A stretch of 25,162 nt of DNA from Entophlyctis helioformis (GCA_025526915.1 JAHLKH010000278.1:1-25162); one strand, 5' to 3'. Shown: positions 9,329 through 18,432, counted from the first letter of the stretch. A program made the numbers and translations. The notes: generated from the letters alone by a model not told the origin.

Positions 9329-9600
9329 TCAAGGCATCCCATCGACACTGACGCCACGTCGCATCTTGCGTCCGGTCTTGGTGTGCTCGACCGCCGTCTT
9401 CTCCGTGCATCGCTGTCCTGTGCCACGATCCCCAAAAACTCGCGGGCAGTCTGTGCATCTCCAAACTTGACAGACAGAATGAGCGTCTTGTCTGTGCGCA
9501 CGTCCACAACACAGCCGTCGCTGATGTTGAGGAACTAGTGCGGGCCGTTGAGATCGTCGCAAGCAGATACATACAACTGCCAGGATGCAAGCGTATGGAT
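9329..9600 (-). pseudogene. Orphan coding-like fragment of unknown protein
   Basis: On the minus strand a stretch from about 9540 reads FLNISDGCVVDVRTDKTLIL, then SVKFGDAQTAREFLGIVAQD. After a one-base slip near 9410 it continues TEKTAVEHTKTGRKMRRGVS to a stop at 9329-9331. The composition is protein-like and has alternating strand character followed by a helix, somewhat like the end of a PH-type fold, but I do not recognise it. Upstream, WQLYVSACDDLNGPH is in the same frame before a TAG at about 9540. That TAG could equally be the AG of a splice acceptor. No start codon or promoter is evident between it and the BAG1 stop at 9661. It may be a decayed gene, or a small gene spoiled by indels. 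Confidence 0.35.
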
Positions 9601-9660
9601 GGCGGCCTTTCAATGCAATAAAAACACAAATGCACAGGCGAGTCCCGCAGACAGCGCAGA

Positions 9661-10179
9661 CTACAAATTACTCTGATAGTCCTTGGCAGCTTGTGTAACG
9701 CGCTCCTTGATGCCATCGGCTTCGTCCATGCGGCCCTGCAGGAGACGCACCGCCTCCTTCCGCTTGGCACGAGCCTCTGTGAACTCGGATGGGATCTCGA
9801 CGCCATCCACCTTCATGAGCGACTGCAGGAGCAGCTCCGCGACTTTGGCGTGCTCACTATTGAGATGCTTGTGCGTGGCGGCTGGCGTGGGCGATGGCGT
9901 GGAAGTGAACGAGGATGCCTGTGCCTTGAACTCTTCAAAAATGGGCAGCACGGTCGTGCGCGCCTGATCGAGGTGGTCTGTGATGCGGTTGATGAGCATC
10001 TGCTCGGCGTTTGTGTTGTTGGACACTGTTGGCCCGTCTGAGTGTGAATGGCCGTGGCGCGACTGCGATGCAGATGATGGAGTGGATGCCAATGGCCGGC
10101 CGTACTGCTGGGGAGCCGGAGCAGATGGGTGGCGCGAGTAGCCCGACTGCTGCCGCTGCTGCTGCTGCTGCCGTTGCTG

Positions 10180-10276
<97 letters not shown>

Positions 10277-11073
10277 CGCTCGTATGCCCGTCGCTGCTCT
10301 GCTTGAGTCGGCGGGGCGGGTCTGGCGGACGTGGTGTCGATGAGCATGATGATGCGAGATCCAGTGCGCAGATGGTAAAACGACAGCGGCGCCGTCCTGT
10401 CTGTCATGACGACTGATGGGCGGATCGTTGGCATTCAGCCAGATCTGTCAGTCTTGGCCGTCACAACCACAGCAGGCAGCGCGATCAAGGCACAAGGGAC
10501 GAGAGCTGCGAGCAAAGGAAGGAGTACCCCATGAGCCATCGACTGGAGGCACACTGCTGCTGTTGCTAGGCGAGCTCTCCGGGTCCAGACCGTCAACAAA
10601 CTTTGCAATGGAGCTGACGGTCTGGTCCATGAGCGACTGGAAGCCAAGCGACACCTTGGCCCACAGCGGGTTCATTTGGCGCGGCTGCTCCTTGTATGCA
10701 GCGGCTGGCCGCCATGCCAAGACCGACAGCAACCGACAGCGACCGGCAGCAACCGACGGCCACCAATAGCCAGCAGCGGCAGCAGCGGCAGCGGCGGCGA
10801 CCGGTCATTCCATTCCATGCCAGAGCATCAGGCCCACCACTCTTGCAGAACATGAAACAGCAGGCAGGGACGAGAAGGACGAGCAAGAAACAGCGTCTCA
10901 CCTCCGGCAGCGAGCAGCTTGACCGAGGCGGGAGGCACGCCGGTGAGAGACGACAGCTCGTCAACGAGACGCTGCAGCGACACGGCGTCTGTCCACTCGT
11001 CGCCCAGCTGGTCGTGCTCAGCCTCGAACCGCACGTCGAGCTTTTTGCCCTGGAAGATCACGAGCAGCGACAT
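9661..11073 (-). CDS. BAG1-like Hsp70 co-chaperone: ubiquitin-like domain, poly-Gln linker, BAG domain
   Basis: BAG proteins bind the Hsp70 ATPase domain and promote nucleotide exchange; a ubiquitin-like domain can dock them to the proteasome. Exon 1 is 11073-10902 (MSLLVIFQGKKLDVRF ... LTGVPPASVKLLAAG). The exon at 10412-9661 continues VVMTDRTAPLSFYHLRTG, then SRIIMLID. Joined directly they rebuild an unbroken ubiquitin fold (residues 1-83) and a 307-residue protein. A linker with 31 uninterrupted Gln (about residues 100-130) follows. The C-terminal BAG domain (about 190-300) contains AELLLQSLMKVDGVEIPSEF and EARAKRKEAVRLLQ. The 489-bp intron holds an open, spliceable 177-nt segment (10704-10528), described separately. 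Four CCAAT boxes in tandem lie 50-110 bp upstream of the start. Confidence 0.85.
10183..10275 (-). repeat. 31 uninterrupted CAG codons (poly-Gln) in the BAG1-like gene
   Basis: Ninety-three bases of pure CTG on the plus strand read as CAG on the coding strand, giving 31 consecutive Gln between the ubiquitin-like and BAG domains. Interrupted Gln codons follow to about position 10150. No synonymous CAA interrupts the core, so the tract should be length-unstable. On the plus strand the same repeat yields spurious poly-Leu and poly-Ala ORFs. Confidence 0.97.
10528..10704 (-). other. Possible in-frame cassette exon inside the BAG1 ubiquitin-like domain
   Basis: Within the 489-bp BAG1 intron an acceptor (GGCCAG, ending 10705) and a donor (GTACTC, from 10527) bracket 177 nt. 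The segment is open in the frame set by exon 1 and a multiple of three. It starts and ends in the same phase 1 as the flanking exons. It would insert 59 residues including PRQMNPLWAKVSLGFQSL, then MDQTVSSIAKFVDGLDPESS, which look like an amphipathic helix plus Ser-rich tail. Skipping it restores the normal ubiquitin fold, so it would be an alternative exon or simply an intronic ORF. Confidence 0.35.
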
Positions 11074-11125
11074 TGACAATTTGGCAGCGTTGGAAACCAG
11101 GCCGATCCATTCAAAGGTGGATTCG

Positions 11126-11180
11126 CCAATGGCCGCTGCCAATGGCCGCTGCCAATGGTCGCTGCCAATGGTCGCTGCCA
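11126..11180. promoter_or_regulatory. Tandem CCAAT-box array, 13-bp period, upstream of BAG1
   Basis: CCAAT occurs at 11126, 11139, 11152 and 11165 in a 13-bp repeat unit (CCAATGGCCGCTG/CCAATGGTCGCTG), with a degenerate fifth start at 11178. Each CCAATGG is nearly its own reverse complement (CCATTGG), so both strands show a CCAAT-like core. The array sits 53-107 bp upstream of the BAG1 start and inside the 177-bp gap to the neighbouring gene. That position suits a promoter bound by an NF-Y/HAP complex; binding is inferred. Confidence 0.55.
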
Positions 11181-11250
11181 ACACCAAAAGGCATGTATTG
11201 GAGTCAAGAATGCGCATGCATACCATGCAGCCACATGTACAGCCGAGGCT

Positions 11251-12726
11251 TCACCGCGGCGACCGGTTTCCCGCTGACAGCGACCGCGACGAGTGCGACC
11301 TTGACTGCGGCGATGCGAGCGACGACACCTGCAGCCGCTGCACAGCCGTACGCTTGGGCCGCGCCGGCTGATCGGGCGACGAGCTTTGACTTGCCATGGA
11401 CGCTGTTGGTGGCGGCGGCATCAGTCCGCGCGACGAGTTATGCAGCCCGGCACTCATCGATGCTCGTGACGAGCTTGATTCACCGCCATGGCTGCTGCTG
11501 CCCAGCCCCCGTTGCTGTGCTCTTGATGGCAACACTCCGTCGTCGGACGTGTTTCCAGCGACGATGGCATCGGAGCTGTCGGGCAGGATGTGCACCTCGA
11601 AATCGTGGCTCGCGTGTAACATTTGCACCTGCTGCCTGGCCTTCTTTGGCGCTTGTGGTGTCTGCGCGATCTGCGCGGTCTGCGGCGGCTGCGGTTGCTG
11701 TGGCTGCGCGGCTTGCGCAAGTTGGTTGGTCGAGTCGCGCCTGACAGATGTGTCGGGCCTCATGCTGCCGCGTCTGGTGTTGTGGCCCATACTCACTGCC
11801 GCCGATTTCTCGCCGCCCACGCTTGCCGCCAGCATGGCCACTGCTCCAGCGGATCGTGCTCCTGATCCTGATCCCGGCTTCTCATTCCCACCACCGCCGC
11901 CCATTGGAGCACTTGCGATAGTGCGCATACGCGACCCACTCGACGGGCCGCCATGGAACTGCGCAGCTCTCTTGGCCTTTCGCTTGATCCGCTCAATGAG
12001 CGCCACGCGCAGCGTCTCCATACATCCGACCGAGCACTGCCCAAACATGATCACGCCAATGTCTAGCACTGGCCGTCTGAGCACGCGTACCGACAACGGT
12101 ATGTACACAGCAGCCAATGCACCAACTGTCCCTGTCAAGGCGCTTGCCGCGATCCAAGCCGCATACCGCCGCCGCGACACTCGTGATATCTTCAGCCGCG
12201 TCATGACAATGTACAGGAACCCCAGCCGCTGGCACAAGTTGTACAGGCCGAGAAGAGCCGTGTATGCCACGGCTGCACTCGACATCCTGACTTGCAATGG
12301 GGCCGCAAAGTACGGACCAAACGCGGTGCAGATGTACGCTGGCGTTACAAGACACGAGATTCCCAGGAGCACGAGGATGATGCGCGTCACGGCGTCGGGC
12401 GAGAGGGATGTCAGGTATGGGCCCATGGTTTTGAGAAAGAGGAGGTCGGCGACGGTAAAGGCCGACACGCTGACATTGAGAATGAGCGAGGGGAGGACGG
12501 ATGCCAGACGCAGTGACGAGGCAGACGGCGAGGGCGAGAGCGAGAGACCCAAGTAGGCAATGTCGGCTGCCAGGCATAGCGGCGACAGGTAGCATGCGAT
12601 GCGTAGACTGATGGCGTAAGGCGATGACGGGATCCTGTTGGCGGATATTGCGAGCGGGATCGTGGTGAGCAGTGCTACGGCGGCTATTGCCATGATGGCA
12701 ATCACAGAGCCCGTATCAATGCCCAT
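11251..12726 (-). CDS. Seven-helix membrane protein, family copy A
   Basis: The 491-residue reading from ATG 12726 (MGIDTGSVIAIMAIAAV) has seven predicted helices: about residues 5-27, 41-63, 75-100, 109-132, 140-166, 178-200 and 212-240. A tail of about 245 residues rich in Gly, Ser, Gln and Pro follows. It shares fixed features with the genes at 13343 and 15205: YAISLR entering helix 2, FLK at residues 97-99 ending helix 3, an aromatic-rich helix 5 (YNLCQRLGFLYIVMTRLK), and MFGQCSVGCMETLRVAL ending helix 7, followed by a basic patch. The form is that of a receptor: short N-terminus outside, long regulated tail inside. I cannot assign a known GPCR class. The frame extends upstream to 12930, adding 68 hydrophilic residues; I prefer 12726 because helix 1 follows directly. 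No introns or frame breaks. Confidence 0.75.
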   Translation of the reverse strand: MGIDTGSVIAIMAIAAVALLTTIPLAISANRIPSSPYAISLRIACYLSPLCLAADIAYLGLSLSPSPSASSLRLASVLPSLILNVSVSAFTVADLLFLKTMGPYLTSLSPDAVTRIILVLLGISCLVTPAYICTAFGPYFAAPLQVRMSSAAVAYTALLGLYNLCQRLGFLYIVMTRLKISRVSRRRYAAWIAASALTGTVGALAAVYIPLSVRVLRRPVLDIGVIMFGQCSVGCMETLRVALIERIKRKAKRAAQFHGGPSSGSRMRTIASAPMGGGGGNEKPGSGSGARSAGAVAMLAASVGGEKSAAVSMGHNTRRGSMRPDTSVRRDSTNQLAQAAQPQQPQPPQTAQIAQTPQAPKKARQQVQMLHASHDFEVHILPDSSDAIVAGNTSDDGVLPSRAQQRGLGSSSHGGESSSSRASMSAGLHNSSRGLMPPPPTASMASQSSSPDQPARPKRTAVQRLQVSSLASPQSRSHSSRSLSAGNRSPR

Positions 12727-13342
12727 GCTTGCTTGGCGTGTGTGGCTGTACCGACTGTCGGTTGGTTGATGGTAATGATGGGGTGTGCTGTCGGGCTTGG
12801 CGCGCTTGGTGGGTTGCGTGACTGGGAAAGCTTGCTCGCGCTTTCTTGGGCACCCAAGAGACGCTCCTGGGAAGAGCAATCTGACTCTTGGGAGGTGCGA
12901 TCGGCTTGGCGGGCCGCGAGTTATCTTCATGTGGCCAAGAAAGCGGACGTCATTCCATGCCGATTCGTTTGCTCATGACTTGGGCCGAGTGTGGCCAAGC
13001 CATGCAGTGCCGCCATGCTGAGCGGGGTGGTCGAGGAAGAGAGAGAACGTTGCGCTTGCTGGACCACTCTCTCGTACTTGTAGTACTAGAACGTGGCAGG
13101 CAGGCGTTGCGAGCGGCGGCCAGATGCATTTGGCTGGAAACCACAGGGTCAGCAAGGCTATCCGACCGCCTGGAGATGCGATGGAGATGGAGAACCGCCG
13201 ATTGGTTTAGATGGCTCGACATCTGGGCTGTAACCAGATACCCGTAAAACCCAACTTGGATTCCCGTGAAACCAGCAGTTTGAACCTGGAGAGCGGCTGA
13301 GGAAGATACTTTCATTGGTGCTCCACTGCAGGCACGATCAAG
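12727..13342. other. Intergenic region between seven-helix genes A and B
   Basis: This 616-bp stretch is the promoter side of copy A and the 3' side of copy B. It contains the short inverted repeat TCTTGGG-CA-CCCAAGA at 12844-12859 with further CTTGGG/CTGGGA copies to 12895, and an ATTGG (inverted CCAAT) at about 13200. No coding region, RNA gene or mobile element is visible. Confidence 0.5.
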
Positions 13343-14377
13343 TCATATTCTTGTTGTTGTGGGCATGCTGGACTCACTACCAAACATGGACGTGACGGTG
13401 TCATTGCTGAGAATATGAGATGCGGACGTTGGTGGGATTGGGATCACGCTTGGCGACGGCGTGGTATATGGTTTGGCACTCATCAGGGCACTAGCACCTT
13501 GGGAGTCTGCTGCGCTTGTTACGATCTTCTTATGGAGACGGGCCTTGCCATGCTCATAGCTACCGCCGCCGCCTGCAGCAGCCGGAGTCTTGGGTTTGAG
13601 GAACGACGGACGCTTGAAGGACAGTGGTTTCTTTGCGGCGACGCCGCGTTTCGATTGGTTGAGCATGAGGCGCAAGAGCTCCATCCCCGCAAACGAAGTC
13701 ATTGCAAAGATAAGGACCGCGAGCACGAGGGCGAGCCACACCAACGGATCCGTCACTCCAGCGGCCACAGTCCGCGTGGTGAATATGCCAGTAAGCATGA
13801 GCACGATGAGCGACACGCCGACGATGCACGCATACTGGATTCTGAACGTCATCGACGCTGTCTTGAGCCGGCCAAGCACAAAGTAGAGCAGAAACGCCTG
13901 CTGGATAAAGTCGTAGGCACCGACGGCGAATGTCCAGTGGAAGCCAAAGCGGTCAATGACGAACGCTGGCCGTGCGGGCATGTATTCTCGAAACGCGGCC
14001 GAAAGACGAAGCAGGCTTCCGCACAATGCGACGAGCTGCACCCACCCGACGGCGGCAGGCGACAACCACCCGCCAACAAACGGCGCCAGGACCTTGAGGA
14101 ACTCGAGCTCGGTCAGCACAAAGACTCCGAGGAACGCAAAGTTTGCGAGGTTCATTGGCAGGCGGATGGCCGTGTGCGTATTGAAGCCAGGGCCGAGGTA
14201 CATGATTGCGGCGGTTACGACGGCGAGCATGCCAATGGCTGTTGTTGTGCGAAGGCCGTGCGAGTAGCGCGATGGCGGGATGGACCAGAAGCGCACCAAG
14301 AAAGCAGCCTTTGCCGCAAAGACGGCCGTCGCAGCGAGCAGCATGCCCAGCCATGGGAGCGAGCCGGGCTGCGACAT
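13343..14377 (-). CDS. Seven-helix membrane protein, family copy B
   Basis: This 344-residue protein without introns or frame breaks is the cleanest member of the local family. Helices are at about 8-29, 44-62, 74-98, 107-128, 147-169, 180-201 and 211-238. Shared motifs are YSHGLR (38-43), ELEFLKVLAPF (90-100), YDFIQQAFLLYFVLGRLK (155-172) and SFAGMELLRLML (228-239). The FLK sits at the cytosolic end of helix 3, where GPCRs keep their own signature, but here it is not E/DRY. The tail of about 100 residues is basic, then Gly/Ser/Pro-rich with many possible phosphosites (SVIPIPPTS, DTVTSMFG). It is divergent from copy C across 827 bp, so the two may share control elements. Function unknown. Confidence 0.75.
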   Translation of the reverse strand: MSQPGSLPWLGMLLAATAVFAAKAAFLVRFWSIPPSRYSHGLRTTTAIGMLAVVTAAIMYLGPGFNTHTAIRLPMNLANFAFLGVFVLTELEFLKVLAPFVGGWLSPAAVGWVQLVALCGSLLRLSAAFREYMPARPAFVIDRFGFHWTFAVGAYDFIQQAFLLYFVLGRLKTASMTFRIQYACIVGVSLIVLMLTGIFTTRTVAAGVTDPLVWLALVLAVLIFAMTSFAGMELLRLMLNQSKRGVAAKKPLSFKRPSFLKPKTPAAAGGGGSYEHGKARLHKKIVTSAADSQGASALMSAKPYTTPSPSVIPIPPTSASHILSNDTVTSMFGSESSMPTTTRI

Positions 14378-14612
14378 TATTCTTTTGGGTTGCGGCGGTG
14401 GGGTTTAGCGATGCCGTGGCGGTAGCGGTGTGGGTCGGGATCGTGGCGCAAGGAACAGAGACGCCACGGACACCACAGCCACGCTGGATCGCGTCCGTTT
14501 GGACACTTGCTTTTGAGCAGGAGCAACGGCAGTGTGAGTCACGGAGCACGCGTGAAAATTTGCTGTGCAGTGGCACGTCGGCCATGTGCGTGTCTGTCTG
14601 GCTGAGGGAGAG

Positions 14613-14653
<41 letters not shown>

Positions 14654-15204
14654 CAGGCAGGCCCCTCTGACTGTCCTCTGTCTGTCTGCGTGTGTGCACC
14701 AGCAGCAGCCAGCAGCAGCGTCGCGCGATGGCTCCGCCCGCCTGCGCCAATCGCGGCTGAAACCGTCGGCGTCACGAGAAGGGCCGATGTTGGCTGCCAT
14801 TGCGACAAACACTCGCTCGCTCGCTCGCTCTCGCTGTCTGCGTGTGTCTGCGTGTGTCTGCGTGTGTGAGTGCCCATCTGCGTGTGTGTGAGTGCCCGAG
14901 CACCGCTGGCGGTCCGTCTGCGTGCACTGCCCGCCTGCCCTCGACTCACCCGCCCCTTCAGACAGACCCCACCGCCTCTCCACAGCCGCCTGCACGTTCA
15001 ACCGCCCGCACGTTTGTCTTGCGCCGCCCGGCCCTGTGCAACGACCGCCTGAGCCTTTCTGCACACCGCTGGCCCGTGCCCGCCGCCGAGTCTCTCCTGG
15101 GCCGATAGTCGCTAGTCGCTAGCCGATAGGCACACTACACACAGCCGTATACAGCACCTCACACCACACACACACACACACCACACACTACTCACAGCCG
15201 CAAC
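14378..15204. other. Divergent intergenic region between seven-helix genes B and C
   Basis: This 827-bp region serves as upstream DNA for both genes. It carries a (GT)18 tract (14616-14652), TCGC and TGTGTCTGCG repeats (about 14815-14890), a CTAGTCGCTAGCCGATAG repeat near 15105-15128, and CACACA runs just before the copy C start (15165-15185). No coding frame is convincing. Leaders of both genes probably lie here. Confidence 0.55.
14616..14652. repeat. (GT)n microsatellite, about 18 units
   Basis: Thirty-seven bases of perfect GT dinucleotide lie in the divergent spacer about 240 bp upstream of the copy B start. Confidence 0.95.
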
Positions 15205-17177
15205 ATGCCGGTCTTTGAGCTCGAAGACACCGTCGACCTCTCGGTCTCGATGGTGCACATGGTCGTTGCAACCATCTTCCTGGTGCGCATGGCTCGCCTG
15301 CCAACCACCCTGTACTCGCTCGGCCTGCGCACGGTCGCCCTCCTCGTCCTCCCCGTCTGTCTGTCCGGCTTCGTCAACAACAACCTTGTCGCCCCCCGCG
15401 ACCGCAAGATCCCCTACACCATCCACCAGGTCCTCATGTACCTAACCATGTGCATCATGGTCTTCGTGCAGCTCGAGTTCCTCAAGGTGCTCTCGCCCTT
15501 CATCCCTGGTATGTCGCGCCGGGTCGTCTCGCTCGTCCAGTACGCACTCGCTCCGCTCATGTCCGCCGTGTTCCTCGGCTCCGCCTTTATCCTCTACGCC
15601 CCGCGGTCTTGGTCACGGTCCATCTCAGACGCCCAGAACTGGTTCATTGTCCTGTGCGCCTCGTACCAGTCGGCTCAGGACACCTGCTTATTCGTGTTTC
15701 TTGTTGGCACCTCCGCTCAACGTCTACGCGATTCAAGCTCGCCTACGTCGCTCTCCTTGTACTGGCATATGGCTGCGTCACCGCGCTCGTCCTCTGGCTC
15801 TTCTACCCGCGCCTGTTCCGTGGTATCCGCCGCTGGTGGCCAAGGACTGATGCGTGTGTCTTTACGATCGACTTTGCGTCGTTTGCCTGCATGGAGCTCG
15901 CCCGTTCGGTGCTGCAGAACCAGCCGCGGCGTGGATTGGGCGATGCGAACAAGCTCCTTGAGACAGCCATCGACGGCATGGTTGGCCGTCCGAAACAGCA
16001 GTCGATCAAGGAACTGCTGCTGTGCGGGTGGCGTCGCAAAGCCGCCAAACAGCCGTCGTCCGACAGCAATGGTGGCGATGCCCGTGACGGCAACGGCCAC
16101 GGCCGGATCGCCAAAAACAAGAACAACCGCAAGGGCGACTTGCACGCGGACACCAAGAGTCTGGTGCCCATGTCGATTATCAAGGTCATCATGATTGGCG
16201 ATCGCGAGGACGGGTCGTACAGCGATAGCCGGTACTCGACGCATAACGTGCAGCATCCACTCCATGGCAGAAACTCGTTTAGCCCGCCTCGCTGCGTCCT
16301 CGAGTCAACTGGATCGGCGTACGATGGCGGCGGCGGCGGCGGCATCGGCGTTGGTGCCAGGTGTCCGCCCGGATGGCGCGCTTCGTACTCGTTTGGACGT
16401 CCGATGGGCGGTGCGGCTGTTGCTGCGATGCCGCCGATTGTGACGCCGAATTCGGCCTGCGGTTCTACTCACGGCATGGGCATGGGCATAGCGCTGGATA
16501 CGGCGTCGCACAATGGCGGTGGCCATGCGAGTTGGGCTGGGCACAGGAGACGCGCATCGGCGTCAGGCGTCTTGCCGCAGATGCAGCAGCCGCAAATCCA
16601 GTCGCACGGCTCGTCGGCTTCTGGGATGGATCCGGGGCACGCGGGAATGGAGCCTTCATCGCCTGTGATGCAGCGGCCTCTGAATCCTGGCTTGGACGAG
16701 CTGCAGACGGGCATCGACCATACACACCGGACGCTGGACGTCTCGGTGTCGCCCACGTTCCCGCCTTCACCGCCCCACTCGCACGCCACGACACAACCGC
16801 TGTCCATGCCCCCGCTGAGGCTCGACACGCAGCCGGGACGCGGTTTCGGCGGTGCCCTGCACTCGCCCACACTCGACGCTCACGCCCGCCACGAGCAGCC
16901 CCTTACTTCCGGCGTCGTCGTGGTGTCGCCGCACTCTCATTCCGACGAGATCACCGTCATTGGCATGGACCCACTTGGCAGAACAAGCCAGACAAGCCGC
17001 CATTCGGGCAACTCGGGCGGAACGACCCGTGTCGCGCCAGTGACTACCCCGTCCCCACAACTGCTGCCACTGCCATCGCCGCAGCTGATGCAGCCTCGCT
17101 CGCCCGTCCTCCGGGTCTGTGACTTTGACATGTCGATTGGCAGTGGCGACAGCGGGACCGGATCCCGACTGTTTTGA
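15205..17177 (+). CDS. Seven-helix membrane protein, family copy C, long disordered tail (one frame break)
   Basis: From ATG 15205 (MPVFELEDTVDLSVSM) this reads through five helices with the family motifs: YSLGLR (37-42), VQLEFLKVLSPFIPGMS (FLK 92-94) and YQSAQDTCLFVFLVG ending helix 5. Near 15712 one base is missing, and the protein continues in another frame as LRSTSTRFKLAYVALLVL (helix 6), then TIDFASFACMELARSVLQ (end of helix 7). The helix 5-6 loop keeps the paralogue length across the break, so a single-base deletion error is likelier than a 35-bp intron. Corrected length is 657 residues. The 370-residue tail is rich in Gly, Ser, Pro and His with a poly-Gly run, and ends SIGSGDSGTGSRLF. 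The tail is far longer than in copy B. An ACACAC-rich leader precedes the start. Confidence 0.75.
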
Positions 17178-17372
17178 TGTCGTTTGCCATTTATCTGATA
17201 TTGAACATTGTATTGTATGCCTGCCATTGTTTGTCGTCCAAGAGGGTGTGCAGAGCCATATCGCATTGCCGGCCTAGCTTGTGCCACAATCGCTGTCTGT
17301 GACAACCTCTTGTAGCACGGGATAACAAAGCTCGCAAACGCGCAAGAGTGTGTTCAGCAGGCAGCACAGCGT

Positions 17373-18304
17373 TCATCGAAAGTTGTTCTTGCGAGTGCGC
17401 AGCGCATCCATGGCAGCAATGGCATCGCCTGCGACGCCCACAGCCTCCTGCACAGAGCGGTGGCCGACGCGCATGAACGGGTTCGTCTCCAGCTCGTCGG
17501 CGATCGTGGACGGCACGGTCTGCCCAACGCTCTGTGCCCACGCGAGCTTGTCTGCGATGCGTGCATTGGACGGTTCGATGCTGGCGGCAAAGCGCAGATT
17601 GGCCACCGTGTATTCGTGCCCGCAGTACACGGCCGTCGTTGGGGGCAGCGAGGCCAGGATGGTGTTGAGCGACTCGTGCATCTGCGACGCCGTGCCTTCA
17701 AAGAACCGGCCGCATCTGTTGGATCCGCGATGAAGGGTGAGGTGAGCACCAACCGCCGGTTGCACTCGGCCGCAAGCAGATCCACAAGCGACTCACCCGC
17801 CCACAAACAGCGTGTCGCCTGTGAAGACGGCACGGTCCTCTGAGCCCCGCTCGCCGAGCCGACGGCCGGCGCTTCGCACAGGAAGGACACACTGCCGCGT
17901 GTGTGGCACGGCGTCAGCAGGGCCGTCACATTGATCGACCCCACATGGAACACATCGCCGTGCGCAAGCGTGTGCGTCAGTCCCGGCACCCGCTCGTCTG
18001 CGCCGTACACATCCAGCCCCGGCAGCTCCTTGAGCATGCCCATGTTGCCGCCGGCGTGGTCGCCGTGGTGGTGTGTGGTCAGGATGCTCTTGACGGCGGC
18101 CAGGGTTGGGATCGTGGCCTGCGACACCAGCTGCCGCAGCGCCTTGGTGACGACCGCTGGCTCGGCAGGGTCGATGACGGCGGCAGTCTGTGTCTGCGGG
18201 CAGACGAGCACGTAGGCGTAGTTGTCCTGGAGCACTGGAACCGGGTGGATGAGCATGCTGCGTGCGTGTGCGAGTGTCTTGGCAAGCGCAGCGAGCCGGT
18301 GCAT
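17373..18304 (-). CDS. Hydroxyacylglutathione hydrolase (glyoxalase II)
   Basis: Glyoxalase II hydrolyses S-D-lactoylglutathione to D-lactate and glutathione, the second step of methylglyoxal detoxification. Exons are 18304-17797 and 17715-17373, joined by an 81-bp GT-AG intron within FVGGCGRFFEGTA. The metallo-beta-lactamase metal site TTHHHGDHAGGN is intact, as are the later ligand regions TPCHTRGSVSF, AVFTGDTLFVGG and VYCGHEYTVANLRFA. The C-terminal LAWAQSVGQTVPSTIADELE and NPFMRV are typical. One base appears missing within 17845-17870; with it restored the form starting at 18256 (MLIHPVPVLQDNYAYV) has 267 residues, close to the cytosolic human enzyme. The in-frame ATG at 18304 adds MHRLAALAKTLAHARS, a likely mitochondrial presequence, so two start sites may give two locations. 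Divergent from the ABCC transporter. Confidence 0.9.
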
Positions 18305-18432
18305 GCTGACGTCGGCAAACGCGGCAAACGCGGCCCGAGCCGATTCGTTGGTGCACATCCGAACGAGATCGGCACCGGCGGCTTTGCCAAACATCCACCA
18401 ACGCCCTCGGCACTTGAACGGCGGCGTGCACC

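Noticed and set aside
10011..10343. Poly-Ala and poly-Leu open frames on the plus strand
   Set aside because: Produced by the CAG tract of the BAG1 gene read on the other strand.
11396..12556. 386-codon plus-strand open frame opposite seven-helix gene A
   Set aside because: Antisense of the seven-helix gene; no hydrophobic periodicity or domain.
12844..12859. Inverted repeat TCTTGGG-CA-CCCAAGA as a terminator or transposon end
   Set aside because: Arms are only seven bases, no target duplication or transposase is near, and eukaryotic genes do not use such terminators.
15700..15740. Mini-intron in seven-helix gene C instead of a frame error
   Set aside because: It would be about 35 bp, shorter than any other intron here, and would delete a helix 5-6 loop whose length is kept in both paralogues.
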